Part shown: one piece after another, positions 36,030 to 44,375 of the stretch | How the letters are laid out: each line of letters opens with the position of its first letter | Position numbering within the stretch: position 1 is the first letter of the stretch | DNA from: UBA11524 sp964464815 | GTDB taxonomy: Bacteria > Bacillota > Clostridia > Christensenellales > Aristaeellaceae | Reading direction: 5' to 3' | DNA: 64,000 nt | NCBI GenBank assembly: GCA_964464815.1 | Contig: CAYXHF010000003.1 | Span: 1 to 64,000 of the forward strand | Notes under the pieces: model-generated | What the model was told of the DNA's origin: nothing | Seen by the model: only the letters and a program-made list of their open reading frames with translations | Databases searched by the model: none | Program-made: the position numbers and the translations under genes

Positions 36030-36922
36030 AGGGAATCATATTAGCCGGTGGCTCGGGTTCGCGGCTGTATCCCTTGACGCTGGTGACGAGCAAACAGCTG
36101 CTGCCGGTATATGACAAGCCGATGATATACTACCCGATGGCGGTGCTGATGAATGCAGGCATTCAGGACATTCTGATTATCTCCACCCCGCAGGATGTTC
36201 TGCGCTTTGAGGCGCTTCTGGGTGACGGTGGTCAGTTTGGCGTACATCTGCAATACGCGGTGCAGCCGTCGCCGGATGGATTGGCACAGGCGTTTCTGAT
36301 TGCGGAGGAGTTCATCGGTCAGGAATCAGTGGCGATGGTACTGGGTGATAACATCTTCACCGGACACGGGCTGAACAAGCGCCTGAGGGAGGCTGTTCAG
36401 CGCGCAGAAGGCGGCAAGGGTGCAACCATCTTCGGCTACTATGTGGAGGATCCGGAGCGCTTTGGCATTGTGGAATTTGACGATGAGGGACGTGCTGTCT
36501 CCATCGAGGAAAAGCCGCAGCAGCCTAAGAGCAATTATTGCGTAACAGGGCTGTATTTCTATGACAACCGCGTGGTCAAAATGGCAAAGCAGCTGACCCC
36601 CTCGGCACGTGGAGAGCTGGAAATTACCGATCTGAACAGGATGTATCTGGAGGAAGGCACACTGCACGTGGAGCTGCTCGGTCAGGGCTTTACGTGGTTG
36701 GACACGGGCACGCATGAAAGCCTGGTGGAGGCAACCAACTTTGTCAAAACGGTGGAGCAGCACCAGCATCGCAAAATTGCATGCCTGGAGGAAATCGCGT
36801 ATCTGAACGGCTGGATTAGCCAGGAGGCGCTGATTCAGGTGTATGAGAAAATGAAGCAGAATCAATACGGGCAGTATTTGAAGGCGGTTATTGATGGCAA
36901 GTATCAACAGCAGCTGTATTGA
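36026..36922 (+). CDS. rmlA: Glucose-1-phosphate thymidylyltransferase
   Basis: A 298-residue RmlA (RfbA), making dTDP-glucose from dTTP and glucose-1-phosphate, the first step to dTDP-L-rhamnose. Signatures are the nucleotide-binding MKGIILAGGSGSRLYPLT, YDKPMIYYP and the EEKPQQPKSNY loop. Length is right for the short RmlA type with an allosteric dTDP-rhamnose site. The start overlaps the dCMP deaminase stop. Confidence 0.97.
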   Translation: MKGIILAGGSGSRLYPLTLVTSKQLLPVYDKPMIYYPMAVLMNAGIQDILIISTPQDVLRFEALLGDGGQFGVHLQYAVQPSPDGLAQAFLIAEEFIGQESVAMVLGDNIFTGHGLNKRLREAVQRAEGGKGATIFGYYVEDPERFGIVEFDDEGRAVSIEEKPQQPKSNYCVTGLYFYDNRVVKMAKQLTPSARGELEITDLNRMYLEEGTLHVELLGQGFTWLDTGTHESLVEATNFVKTVEQHQHRKIACLEEIAYLNGWISQEALIQVYEKMKQNQYGQYLKAVIDGKYQQQLY

Positions 36923-36939
36923 CAGAAAGGAACAAGACC

Positions 36940-37971
36940 ATGAAGCTCATCGTGACAGGCGGCGCGGGATTTATCGGCAGCAATTACATTGCCTATCATC
37001 TGCAAGCCCATCCGGAGGACAGGTTGGTTTGTGTGGACAAGCTGACGTATGCAGGAAATTTGATGAATCTGGCATCCGTCATGCAGCATCCGCATTTCCG
37101 CTTTCTTCGTGCCGATATTTGTGACGAGAAGCGGATGCGGGACATCTTGCAGCAGGAAGCACCGGACGCGGTGATGAACTTTGCCGCGGAGACGCACGTG
37201 GATCGCTCGATTGAGAATCCGCAGGTGTTCTTGCAGACAAATGTGCTGGGGACGGGCGTGCTGCTTTCATTGTGCCGGGAGCTTGGAATCGCGCGGTATC
37301 ATCAGGTATCCACGGATGAGGTGTATGGTGATTTGCCGCTGGATAGGCCCGATTTGTTCTTCACAGAAGAAACGCCCTTGCACACCAGCTCACCCTACAG
37401 CAGCGCCAAGGCTGGCGCAGATTTGCTGGTGCAGGCGTATCATCGCACGTATGGGCTGGCGGTGACGATTAGCAGATGCTCAAACAACTATGGGCCGTAT
37501 CAGTTTACAGAGAAGCTGATTCCGCTGATGATTTCGCGTGCGCTGAAGGATGAGCCGCTGCCGGTGTATGGTGACGGACTGAACGTGCGCGATTGGCTGT
37601 ATGTGGAGGATCACTGCAAGGCGCTGGATGCGATTCTGCGCAACGGACGTCCGGGTGAGGTGTACAACGTCGGCGGACATAACGAAAAGCAGAATATTGA
37701 AATCGTGCGCCTGATTTGCCAGACGCTTGGCAAGCCGGAGACGCTGATTCAGTATGTGGCGGATCGTAAGGGACACGATTTGCGCTATGCCATTGACCCA
37801 GGGAAGATTCACCGGGAGCTTGGCTGGCTGCCGGAGACGCGCTTTGAGGACGGCATTCGCCAAACCATCCAGTGGTATCTGGAGCATCGGGAATGGTGTG
37901 ATGCAGTTGAAAGCGGTGACTATCAGCGCATGAACGAGCAGTGGTGCGCAGAACACGACAATCGGAGATAA
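36940..37971 (+). CDS. rmlB: dTDP-glucose 4,6-dehydratase
   Basis: A 343-residue extended short-chain dehydrogenase. It has the NAD-binding GGAGFIGSNY, STDEVYGD (with catalytic Asp/Glu of this dehydratase), the YSSAKAGAD catalytic Tyr-Lys and NNYGPYQFTEK for substrate binding. It forms dTDP-4-keto-6-deoxyglucose. The start at 36940 follows AAAGGAAC, 17 bp after rmlA; the earlier ATG at 36919 overlaps rmlA and lacks a site. Confidence 0.97.
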   Translation: MKLIVTGGAGFIGSNYIAYHLQAHPEDRLVCVDKLTYAGNLMNLASVMQHPHFRFLRADICDEKRMRDILQQEAPDAVMNFAAETHVDRSIENPQVFLQTNVLGTGVLLSLCRELGIARYHQVSTDEVYGDLPLDRPDLFFTEETPLHTSSPYSSAKAGADLLVQAYHRTYGLAVTISRCSNNYGPYQFTEKLIPLMISRALKDEPLPVYGDGLNVRDWLYVEDHCKALDAILRNGRPGEVYNVGGHNEKQNIEIVRLICQTLGKPETLIQYVADRKGHDLRYAIDPGKIHRELGWLPETRFEDGIRQTIQWYLEHREWCDAVESGDYQRMNEQWCAEHDNRR

Positions 37972-37973
37972 GC

Positions 37974-38879
37974 ATGAAGTATTTTGTGACAGGCGCGGCA
38001 GGACAACTGGGGCGTGCGGTGGTGGATGAGCTGCTGGTACGTGGCCATGATGTGGTGGCGACTTCTGCCCGTGCTGCGTGGGATGGCCCGAAGCATGTGC
38101 CGTATGTGCCGCTGGACATTGCGCAGGAGCAAGCTGTTCTGCAAGCGCTGACGGAGGCCGCACCGGACGTGGTGATTCACTGCGCCGCCTGGACGAATGT
38201 CGATGCCGCAGAAGAACCGCAGAATATTGCGCAGGTCTATGCGGTCAATCGGGATGGAACGCGATTCATCGCACGGGCATGCAAGGCGCTTGGCTGCAAA
38301 ATGATGCATATCAGCACGGAATATGTATTTGACGGCAGTGGTGATGCACCATGGACGGAGGAACAAACGCCCAAAAACCCGAAAAACGTATACGGCCAGT
38401 CAAAGCTGGCTGGTGAAGAAGCGGTTCGTGCGGAATTGGAGCGATTCTTTCTGGTGCGCATTTCCTGGGGCTTTGGCATGCATGGCAAGAACTTTGTGCA
38501 AAGCATGCTACAGCTGAGCAGGACACACGACACATTGCGTGTGGTCAATGACCAGATTGGAATACCGACCTACATGCCCGATGCGGCACGGCTACTGGTG
38601 GACATGAGCGAAACAGAAAAATACGGCGTCTATCATGTAACGAATGAAGGGCCATATGTCAGCCGGGCCGCATTTACGGAAGAGATTTTCCGTCAGGCGC
38701 ATGCAAAAACGACCGTGATTCCGGTCACAACGGAGGAATACGGTGTCAGCCGAGCCGTGCGACCGAAAAACAGTCGCCTGAGTCGGGAAAAGCTGCGGGA
38801 AGCAGGTTTCCAGCCCTTGCCGATGTGGCAGGATGCCCTGCGGCGCTATTTGCAAACCATGCAGGACGAAGGGAGATAA
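37974..38879 (+). CDS. rmlD: dTDP-4-dehydrorhamnose reductase
   Basis: A 301-residue RmlD, the last enzyme of the rhamnose pathway, reducing with NADPH. Family parts are TGAAGQLGRAVV at the N terminus, HCAAWTNVDAAE, STEYVFDG and YGQSKLAGEE with catalytic Tyr-Lys. It starts 2 bp after rmlB with a CGGAG site inside the previous gene. The order A-B-D-C differs from the frequent B-D-A-C order but contains the whole pathway. Confidence 0.96.
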   Translation: MKYFVTGAAGQLGRAVVDELLVRGHDVVATSARAAWDGPKHVPYVPLDIAQEQAVLQALTEAAPDVVIHCAAWTNVDAAEEPQNIAQVYAVNRDGTRFIARACKALGCKMMHISTEYVFDGSGDAPWTEEQTPKNPKNVYGQSKLAGEEAVRAELERFFLVRISWGFGMHGKNFVQSMLQLSRTHDTLRVVNDQIGIPTYMPDAARLLVDMSETEKYGVYHVTNEGPYVSRAAFTEEIFRQAHAKTTVIPVTTEEYGVSRAVRPKNSRLSREKLREAGFQPLPMWQDALRRYLQTMQDEGR

Positions 38880-38885
38880 CGCAGG

Positions 38886-39485
38886 ATGGCACAGATTCAT
38901 GTTGAAAAGAATGTTGGTGGCATTCAGGGACTTTGCCTGATTTCGCCAACGGTGCATGAGGACGCACGCGGCTATTCGATGGAGGCGTTCAATGCGCGGG
39001 AAATGCGCGAAGCGGGTCTGGATATTGCCTTTGTGCAGGACAACCAGTCTTTATCCCGCAAAGGCGTGCTGCGCGGCATGCACTTCCAAAAGGAGCATCC
39101 GCAATGCAAGCTGGTGCGCGTGCTGCGTGGCGAGGTATTCGACGCGGTGGTTGACGTGCGCCAGGGGTCGGAGACGTTCGGAAAGTGGTATGGCGTCGTT
39201 CTTTCGGCAGAAAACAAGAAGCAGCTGCTGATTCCTGAAGGCTTTGCGCATGGCTTTCTGGTGCTCAGCGAGGAGGCGGAGTTCTTCTACAAGCTCAACG
39301 ACTTCTGGCATCCCAATGACGAGGGCGGCGTTGCATGGAATGATGCGCAAATTGGTATCAATTGGCCGGGCGTGCATCGGGAAAACGACAGTTACGTAAT
39401 GATAGACGGGACGCCGCTGGTGATGAGCGAAAAAGATAAGCATTGGGGAAGTTTATTGGAAACATTTCCGAAGTGTAAAGAGTGA
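38886..39485 (+). CDS. rmlC: dTDP-4-dehydrorhamnose 3,5-epimerase
   Basis: A 199-residue cupin-fold epimerase. The active site His of LRGMHFQKEHPQ, the QLLIPEGFAHGFLVLS stretch and the EFFYKLNDFW region with its tyrosine are as in RmlC. It acts between RmlB and RmlD. It is the last gene of the operon; after it come a MITE-like repeat and a strong bidirectional hairpin. Confidence 0.96.
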   Translation: MAQIHVEKNVGGIQGLCLISPTVHEDARGYSMEAFNAREMREAGLDIAFVQDNQSLSRKGVLRGMHFQKEHPQCKLVRVLRGEVFDAVVDVRQGSETFGKWYGVVLSAENKKQLLIPEGFAHGFLVLSEEAEFFYKLNDFWHPNDEGGVAWNDAQIGINWPGVHRENDSYVMIDGTPLVMSEKDKHWGSLLETFPKCKE

Positions 39486-39489
39486 GCCA

Positions 39490-39695
39490 ATACTAATTTC
39501 CATCTACCCATGTCATTCGCACAGTGTCTTTTCTCGCATCGGCCATCACCGGGCCAAGCCCGGCTTTTGCCTGACCTCTTGCTGGCTTTGCTTTGTTCCG
39601 CTCGTGCGGACCTCCAGTACGCCTCGCTGCACGCAGCTTTGCCAGAACGAAAAATCCACGATGATTGGTGCCATGTTTTGGACGAAAAATAATAC
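39490..39695. repeat. MITE-like element, copy 1 (206 bp, degenerate ends)
   Basis: Starts ATACTAATTTCCATCTA and ends with a degenerate inverse of this. Internally it shares with copy 2 (46776-46939) the blocks GCTTTG...TTCCGCTCGTGCG, CCAGTACGCCTCGCTGCAC and GCTTTGCCAGAACGAAAAAT, ending GGTGCCATGTTTT. It carries about 40 extra bases compared with copy 2. No transposase frame is visible. Confidence 0.7.
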
Positions 39696-39747
39696 AAACC
39701 CGCTGGCATGCCATCTGTTCGATGTGCAGTGCCAGCGGGTTTGTGTT
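39691..39747 (-). terminator. Terminator of the recQ-like operon (possibly bidirectional)
   Basis: A 15-bp near-perfect stem (39694-39708 with 39730-39744, arm ACAAACCCGCTGGCA). On the minus strand it is followed by TATTATTTTTCG. It may also stop transcription from rmlC. Confidence 0.8.
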
Positions 39748-39748
39748 A

Positions 39749-41203
39749 TTATGGCCGGAAGTCGTGAAAGACCTTGCAGTACGGCACATAGCTTTCCCGG
39801 GCCGGAAGCCGTTTGGGCAGGACAAGAGTGCGTGCAATTTGATAAAGCGTGAAAATGTTGGTGTGCGGAAGACGCATGGTGCGTTCCAGCTGGTTGCGGT
39901 GCTGCTGCAAAATCCACAGGCAAAGCTTGTCGTAGCTGATGCGTGGCAGGAACGGGATGCGTCCGCCAATGCGCCCTTTCTTGCAGGCCGAGCAGTGTCC
40001 GCAGGGCTTACTGCGCTGCCCGAAGGCGGCAGAAATGCCCTGCGAAAGGCATTTGCTACGCAGCATCCATTGTAGCATTTGCCGATTGGCGGGCCATTCG
40101 CTGCGCACGTGATGGACGTAGTAGTCATAGGAATTGCGGCTTTGTCGGCGCAAACGCTGGAAGTGGTTGTGTATGCGCAGGAGGTTCATCGGAGTAAAGA
40201 GCAATACACAATGCGAAATCTCACCGTCACGCCCGGCGCGCCCAGCTTGCTGTACATAGTCAATCATGGTGGCCGGAATGTGGTCGTGGATGACCAGACG
40301 GATGTCGGGAATGTCAACACCCATGCCGAAGGCTGATGTGGCGGTGATGACGCGCACAGCGCCGCTGAGATAATCTTGCAGCGCCTTGTTGCGCTCCGCT
40401 TGCGTCAGTCCGGCGTGGTAGGGTGCAGCAGGGATGCCGCTGCTGTTCAGCATGTCAGCCACCTGCTCACAGCGGCGGCGCAGACGGCAGAAGACAACGG
40501 CCTTGCCTTGTACCTTGCTCAAGAGGCGGAGCAGGGTCGCGTCCGTAGAAACCGTCGGCAGGACGTTGTAGTGCAGATTCTCCCGTTCCACCGGAATGCT
40601 GACGCGCTGTGGCCGCACAAGCCCAAGGGAAGCGATGATGTCCTGCTGGTAGGTGGCATCGGCTGTGGCCGTCATGGCGCAGACGGTTGGCCGTGTCGGC
40701 AGGGTAGCAATGAACTGGCCGATTTGCTGATAGGCAGGTCGGAAGGAGGTGCCCCACTGAACGATGCAGTGCGCTTCATCGACGACCAACAGCTTCGGCG
40801 GTCGCTGCTTGCACAGGGTACGGAAAGCGGCGTTATTGAGCCGCTCCGGAGCAATGAAAACGATGCTGGCCTTTCCGGAAAGCAGGTGCTGCATGTTCTG
40901 ATTGCGCTCCTCAGGCGTCATCAGGCTATCCAAGGAGACGCAAGGAATGCCCTTTGCCTGCAAATGGCGCACCTGATCATGCATCAGGACAATCAGGGGC
41001 GAAAGCACCACGGTCAGGCCGTCTGTCATCACGGCGGGCAACTGCCAACAGAGACTTTTGCCCGCACCGGTGGGAAGAATGCACAGCAGGTCACGATGGT
41101 TCAGTAATGCATCAGCGGCTTCCTCCTGACCAGGACGAAAGCCGCTGACGCCAAATTGTTGCTGTAGAACTCGTTTACACTGCCGGCGAAGCGCCCAGCG
41201 CAT
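39749..41203 (-). CDS. RecQ-family ATP-dependent DNA helicase (short form)
   Basis: A 484-residue superfamily 2 helicase: Walker A LPTGAGKSLCWQLP, DEAH box VVDEAHCIVQWG, TATAD motif III, and QQAGRAGRDGE motif VI. A RecQ zinc-binding part follows (C...PCGHCSAC, about 385-410). The HRDC domain and most of the winged helix of full RecQ (about 600 residues) are missing, but the end has a natural stop and terminator, so this is a short family form. The ATG overlaps the preceding stop (TGATG), so translation is coupled to the TPM gene. It probably unwinds forked or recombination DNA. Confidence 0.85.
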   Translation of the reverse strand: MRWALRRQCKRVLQQQFGVSGFRPGQEEAADALLNHRDLLCILPTGAGKSLCWQLPAVMTDGLTVVLSPLIVLMHDQVRHLQAKGIPCVSLDSLMTPEERNQNMQHLLSGKASIVFIAPERLNNAAFRTLCKQRPPKLLVVDEAHCIVQWGTSFRPAYQQIGQFIATLPTRPTVCAMTATADATYQQDIIASLGLVRPQRVSIPVERENLHYNVLPTVSTDATLLRLLSKVQGKAVVFCRLRRRCEQVADMLNSSGIPAAPYHAGLTQAERNKALQDYLSGAVRVITATSAFGMGVDIPDIRLVIHDHIPATMIDYVQQAGRAGRDGEISHCVLLFTPMNLLRIHNHFQRLRRQSRNSYDYYVHHVRSEWPANRQMLQWMLRSKCLSQGISAAFGQRSKPCGHCSACKKGRIGGRIPFLPRISYDKLCLWILQQHRNQLERTMRLPHTNIFTLYQIARTLVLPKRLPARESYVPYCKVFHDFRP

Positions 41204-42030
41204 CAGAAGCCACGGCTTCCGCCGCCATGGACGGAACCGCTGGAGGACACATGTGTGCCACTGCCACCACCACCACCGCTGCGATGGCCACCGTTTGATG
41301 CCGGTGGATCGGGATGACGCACACGGTTGACCGATTCACGTATGAAATGATTATCATTGCGCGTCAGCTGAATGTTGGTCAGCTGATACCGGTTGTAGGA
41401 ATAGGTGCTGCCGCGCAGCTGATACTTTCCAGCCACAACCAGGATGAACACACCCGCCACAGCCAGCGCGGCGATAGCGGCCACAAGCAATTCCGTCGTG
41501 GTCAGTGCGTTGTACAGGCTTGTATAGCGTATGCCAGTCGTCTCGTCATAGCGGAACTGACCTTCCGTGCGGCCCTGCTGAAGGTACGATTCTGTTTGCA
41601 GGAGCGAAAGAATGACGGATTGGCCATATTCACCGGAACGCAGCTGAGCATATCCGGCATCGAAAATGCCCTCCTCGCGGCTGTCGGTGATGTAATCAAT
41701 CATGATACCCTTGGTGCTGATATGCACCTGACGGTTGCTCATGTCCACCAGATACAGCATGCCCGCTTCGTCCTCGCCAATGCCGAAATGGTGATTGTCG
41801 TAGTAATCATCGGCGTAGGCGACATAGCCGCCAAGCGGCACGTTGTCACTGGTCAGAACGAACATATCGACCTGATACGTTTCTTCAATGCGGTCACAGA
41901 TTTCCGTCATGCGGGCAATTTCTGCCTCGGTGAACAGATGGGCGTTATCGGCCACCTGCGTGTCGGCCAACGCGGTTGGCAGCAGCAGGCACAGGAGCAG
42001 ACACCATGCACAAAGCAGCTTCTTTACCAC
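41203..42030 (-). CDS. TPM-domain (YgcG-like) membrane protein
   Basis: About 275 residues. A signal peptide (about 1-22, KKLLCAWCLLLCLLLPTALA) is followed by a TPM domain (about 25-165; VADNAHLFTEAEIARM, then TSDNVPLGGYVAYADDYYD and GILLVD-like strand MLYLVDM), one TM helix near 180-205 and a Gly/Ser/His-rich tail (SGGGGGSGTHVSS). TPM proteins are thought to act in membrane protein quality control or as acid phosphatase-like folds; no catalytic assignment is possible. The GTG at 42030 is chosen for its GGGAGG site at 9 bp. It overlaps the zinc-ribbon gene by 7 bp. Confidence 0.75.
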   Translation of the reverse strand: MVKKLLCAWCLLLCLLLPTALADTQVADNAHLFTEAEIARMTEICDRIEETYQVDMFVLTSDNVPLGGYVAYADDYYDNHHFGIGEDEAGMLYLVDMSNRQVHISTKGIMIDYITDSREEGIFDAGYAQLRSGEYGQSVILSLLQTESYLQQGRTEGQFRYDETTGIRYTSLYNALTTTELLVAAIAALAVAGVFILVVAGKYQLRGSTYSYNRYQLTNIQLTRNDNHFIRESVNRVRHPDPPASNGGHRSGGGGGSGTHVSSSGSVHGGGSRGF

Positions 42031-43067
42031 AGCAGCGCACCTCCCAAACAAAGCACAGCGAACACGCCCGCAGCAATCAATCCGCTCACGGTACACAGCT
42101 TGCCCCAGTCAATGGGCAGCTTGCCGCAAATGCGCCCGGTCTGGCCGTTCATCATGTAGTAATACGGTTCGCCCTCACTGCGATACTTGTAGGTCAGCAC
42201 CCACGCGGGCAGCATCAGATACTTTGTCTTGACTTGTGTGGGCGTGAATGTTGAATGACCGCGGAGGGAGTTGTAGGGATTGTCCGCATCAATGAACATC
42301 TGCGTGGTGTACTTCTTCGCTTCCTCCAGCATGGATTCCTCGGCCTGACGCTGCGGAATATCGCGCTTTTCTGCCAGGAAACCGCTCAGATAGCTGGATT
42401 CGTAGGGCTTGATGTCATCCATCTGATAGGGGTGAATGCCCTCGCTGAGCTTGCTGTCGGCCTTGTTGAGCGCCTTGCGAATCATCTGACGGAAGGTCAG
42501 CTGACCGGAGCGGGACACCTTGAAAAAGCGCGTGACGGTAATGGTCTCCTTGCGGGAGTTGCGCACGGAAACCTTCGTGCCTTCGCCTTCAAATGTACCT
42601 TCGCCCGTGATGTCGCAGGACCAGTAAGGGTAATAGACGCCGGAAAAGTCCTCCATCTGAGACGCGGAGAAGAAATCCTTGCGCACAAAGTGCTTTTTCT
42701 TGATGTAGGCATGGAATTCCTTTTCCGCTGCTTCTTTGTCCAGTTGGAAGGGAATCACGCCGTCCGGTTCAAAGGCATCCGAAAGCCGGTCGCTGAGGAC
42801 AACCGGAGAGTGACAGTAATAGCAGCGTGTAGCCGCCGTGGTGGCATCTGTCACGATTTCTGCGCCGCACATCTGGCAGTGGTAGCTGCGCAGGGAAGCG
42901 CTTCCGGGCTTTTGCTGGGCAGCCTCCTGCTGGCGCGCTTCCTGCTCGGCCATTTCCTCGGCGGTATAGCGCTGATTGCAGTAGGGACACTGAAAGCTCT
43001 GACTTGCGGGATCAAAGACAAGATATCCGCCGCAGGAAGGGCATTTGTACGTCAAAACATGACTCAT
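42024..43067 (-). CDS. Zinc-ribbon membrane-associated protein
   Basis: A 347-residue protein with two N-terminal zinc ribbons: CPSCGG...CPYCNQ (about 9-30) and CQMCGAE...CYYCHS (about 64-85), separated by a Gln/Ala-rich coiled segment. A large middle domain (about 95-305) contains YYPYWSCDI and LMLPAWVLTYKY lines, found in zinc-ribbon proteins that accompany phage-shock/TPM/SPFH genes in Clostridia. A single TM helix closes the C terminus (about 322-345). Function is unknown. It heads the three-gene operon with TPM and RecQ-like genes. Confidence 0.7.
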   Translation of the reverse strand: MSHVLTYKCPSCGGYLVFDPASQSFQCPYCNQRYTAEEMAEQEARQQEAAQQKPGSASLRSYHCQMCGAEIVTDATTAATRCYYCHSPVVLSDRLSDAFEPDGVIPFQLDKEAAEKEFHAYIKKKHFVRKDFFSASQMEDFSGVYYPYWSCDITGEGTFEGEGTKVSVRNSRKETITVTRFFKVSRSGQLTFRQMIRKALNKADSKLSEGIHPYQMDDIKPYESSYLSGFLAEKRDIPQRQAEESMLEEAKKYTTQMFIDADNPYNSLRGHSTFTPTQVKTKYLMLPAWVLTYKYRSEGEPYYYMMNGQTGRICGKLPIDWGKLCTVSGLIAAGVFAVLCLGGALLW

Positions 43068-43126
43068 ATGACTCCTCGCTTTCTATGGCGTGAACGCGCA
43101 TGAAAATGCAGATACGATTCTGTTTC

Positions 43127-43155
43127 ATTATACCATGCTGAAGATGTTTCTGCAA
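43127..43155 (-). promoter_or_regulatory. Promoter of the zinc-ribbon/TPM/recQ operon
   Basis: Minus-strand TTGCAG (43150-43155) and TATAAT (43127-43132), 17-bp spacer. Confidence 0.75.
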
Positions 43156-43229
43156 GGGAATATTTGGGGCGGAAAATGCGTTCGATAGAAGAATTTTGCG
43201 AAAAAAGTGCGAAATTTCACATCTTTCCC

Positions 43230-43258
43230 TTGACGGATGGCCCGGAACGTTGTATCAT
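43230..43258 (+). promoter_or_regulatory. Promoter of eda-kdgK
   Basis: TTGACG (43230-43235) and TATCAT (43253-43258) with a 17-bp spacer; the leader to eda is about 115 nt. Confidence 0.7.
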
Positions 43259-43326
43259 GAGAATGGTTCATGTCGTGTGCGTCAGTTTGATAGGTGAGAA
43301 AAGCCTTCTCGCCGTATCGAACAAAA

Positions 43327-43340
43327 TGTAAACGCTTACA
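43327..43340. promoter_or_regulatory. cre-like LacI-family operator
   Basis: TGTAAACGCTTACA is a perfect 14-bp palindrome that fits the catabolite-responsive element consensus (TGWAARCGYTWNCW). It lies about 70 bp downstream of the -10 box, a position at which CcpA or a local LacI-type regulator would block elongation. Confidence 0.75.
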
Positions 43341-43380
43341 AGGACGCGCCGACAACCTCTCAGAGAAAGGACGATGTATC

Positions 43381-44337
43381 ATGGAATTTCTGGAGAAGCT
43401 GTCGCTGGCAGGTCTTGTGCCTGTCATCGCTATCAATGATGCGGACGACGCTGTGCCGCTGTGCAAGGCGTTGGCAGATGGCGGCCTGCCGGTCGCTGAA
43501 ATCACGTTCCGCACTGCTGCTGCGGAGGAATCCATCCGCCGCGTGCATGAGGCCATGCCGGAGGTGCTGCTGTGCGCCGGTACGGTGCTGACGACGGAAC
43601 AGGTCGATCGTGCGGTGAACGCCGGTGCGGCGGCCATCGTTTCTCCGGGCCTGTCGCCGGATGTGGTGAAGTATTGTGTGGATAAGGGCATCCCGGTTTG
43701 CCCGGGCACGGCCAATCCCTCGGATGTGCAGATTGCCATTCAGCATGGCCTGAAGGCTGTGAAGCTGTTCCCGGCGGAGGCTGTTGGCGGTCTGAAGCTC
43801 ATCAAGTCCATGGCGCCGGTGTATCCGGATATGAAGTTCATGCCCACGGGTGGCATCAACGAAGCGAACATGCTGGAATACCTGGCATTTGATAAGATTC
43901 TGTGCTGCGGTGGTTCCTGGATGGTGCCCAAGGATGCAGTGGCCGCAAAGGACTGGAAGCGCATCACCGAGCTGACGCGTTCTGCGGTGGACAAGATGCT
44001 GGGCTTTGAAGTGCGCCACATCGGCCTGAATTGCGCGGATGCGGAAAGCTCTATGGAGACGGCGAAGAAGATTGCCGCGCTCATGGGCTGGCCGATTAAG
44101 GAAGGCAACTCCTCCAATTTCGTCGGCACGGGCTATGAAATCATGAAGAAGCAGGGTCGCGGCGCGAATGGTCATATTGCCATTGGCACCAATAGCGTTG
44201 CCCGCGCGAAGTGGCATCTGGAGCAGCGTGGCTTCAAGTTCATTGAGGATTCTGCGGTCATCAAGAATGGCAAGCTGACGGCCATTTATCTGGAAGATGA
44301 AATCGGTGGCTTTGCGTTCCACCTGGTTCAGAAGTAA
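43381..44337 (+). CDS. eda: KDPG/KHG aldolase with C-terminal VOC-like domain
   Basis: A 318-residue protein. Residues 1-205 are a class I KDPG aldolase: E40 and R44 in VAEITFRT, and the Schiff-base lysine K128 in KAVKLFPAE. It cleaves 2-keto-3-deoxy-6-phosphogluconate to pyruvate and glyceraldehyde-3-phosphate. Residues about 206-318 are extra (ordinary Eda has about 210 residues) and look like a glyoxalase/VOC fold: VRHIGLNCAD at the start, GHIAIGTNS and a final FAFHLVQK strand. The role of that domain is unknown, possibly sugar sensing or epimerisation. Start at 43381 follows GAAAGGACG. It is paired with kdgK. Confidence 0.9.
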   Translation: MEFLEKLSLAGLVPVIAINDADDAVPLCKALADGGLPVAEITFRTAAAEESIRRVHEAMPEVLLCAGTVLTTEQVDRAVNAGAAAIVSPGLSPDVVKYCVDKGIPVCPGTANPSDVQIAIQHGLKAVKLFPAEAVGGLKLIKSMAPVYPDMKFMPTGGINEANMLEYLAFDKILCCGGSWMVPKDAVAAKDWKRITELTRSAVDKMLGFEVRHIGLNCADAESSMETAKKIAALMGWPIKEGNSSNFVGTGYEIMKKQGRGANGHIAIGTNSVARAKWHLEQRGFKFIEDSAVIKNGKLTAIYLEDEIGGFAFHLVQK

Positions 44338-44375
44338 GGAAGAGAATCATATTTATTACAGGAGGGTTAAATACA

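Noticed and set aside
39749..41203. The RecQ-like gene as a pseudogene because it lacks HRDC
   Set aside because: All helicase motifs and the zinc cluster are intact, and the stop is followed by a strong terminator; short RecQ forms occur.
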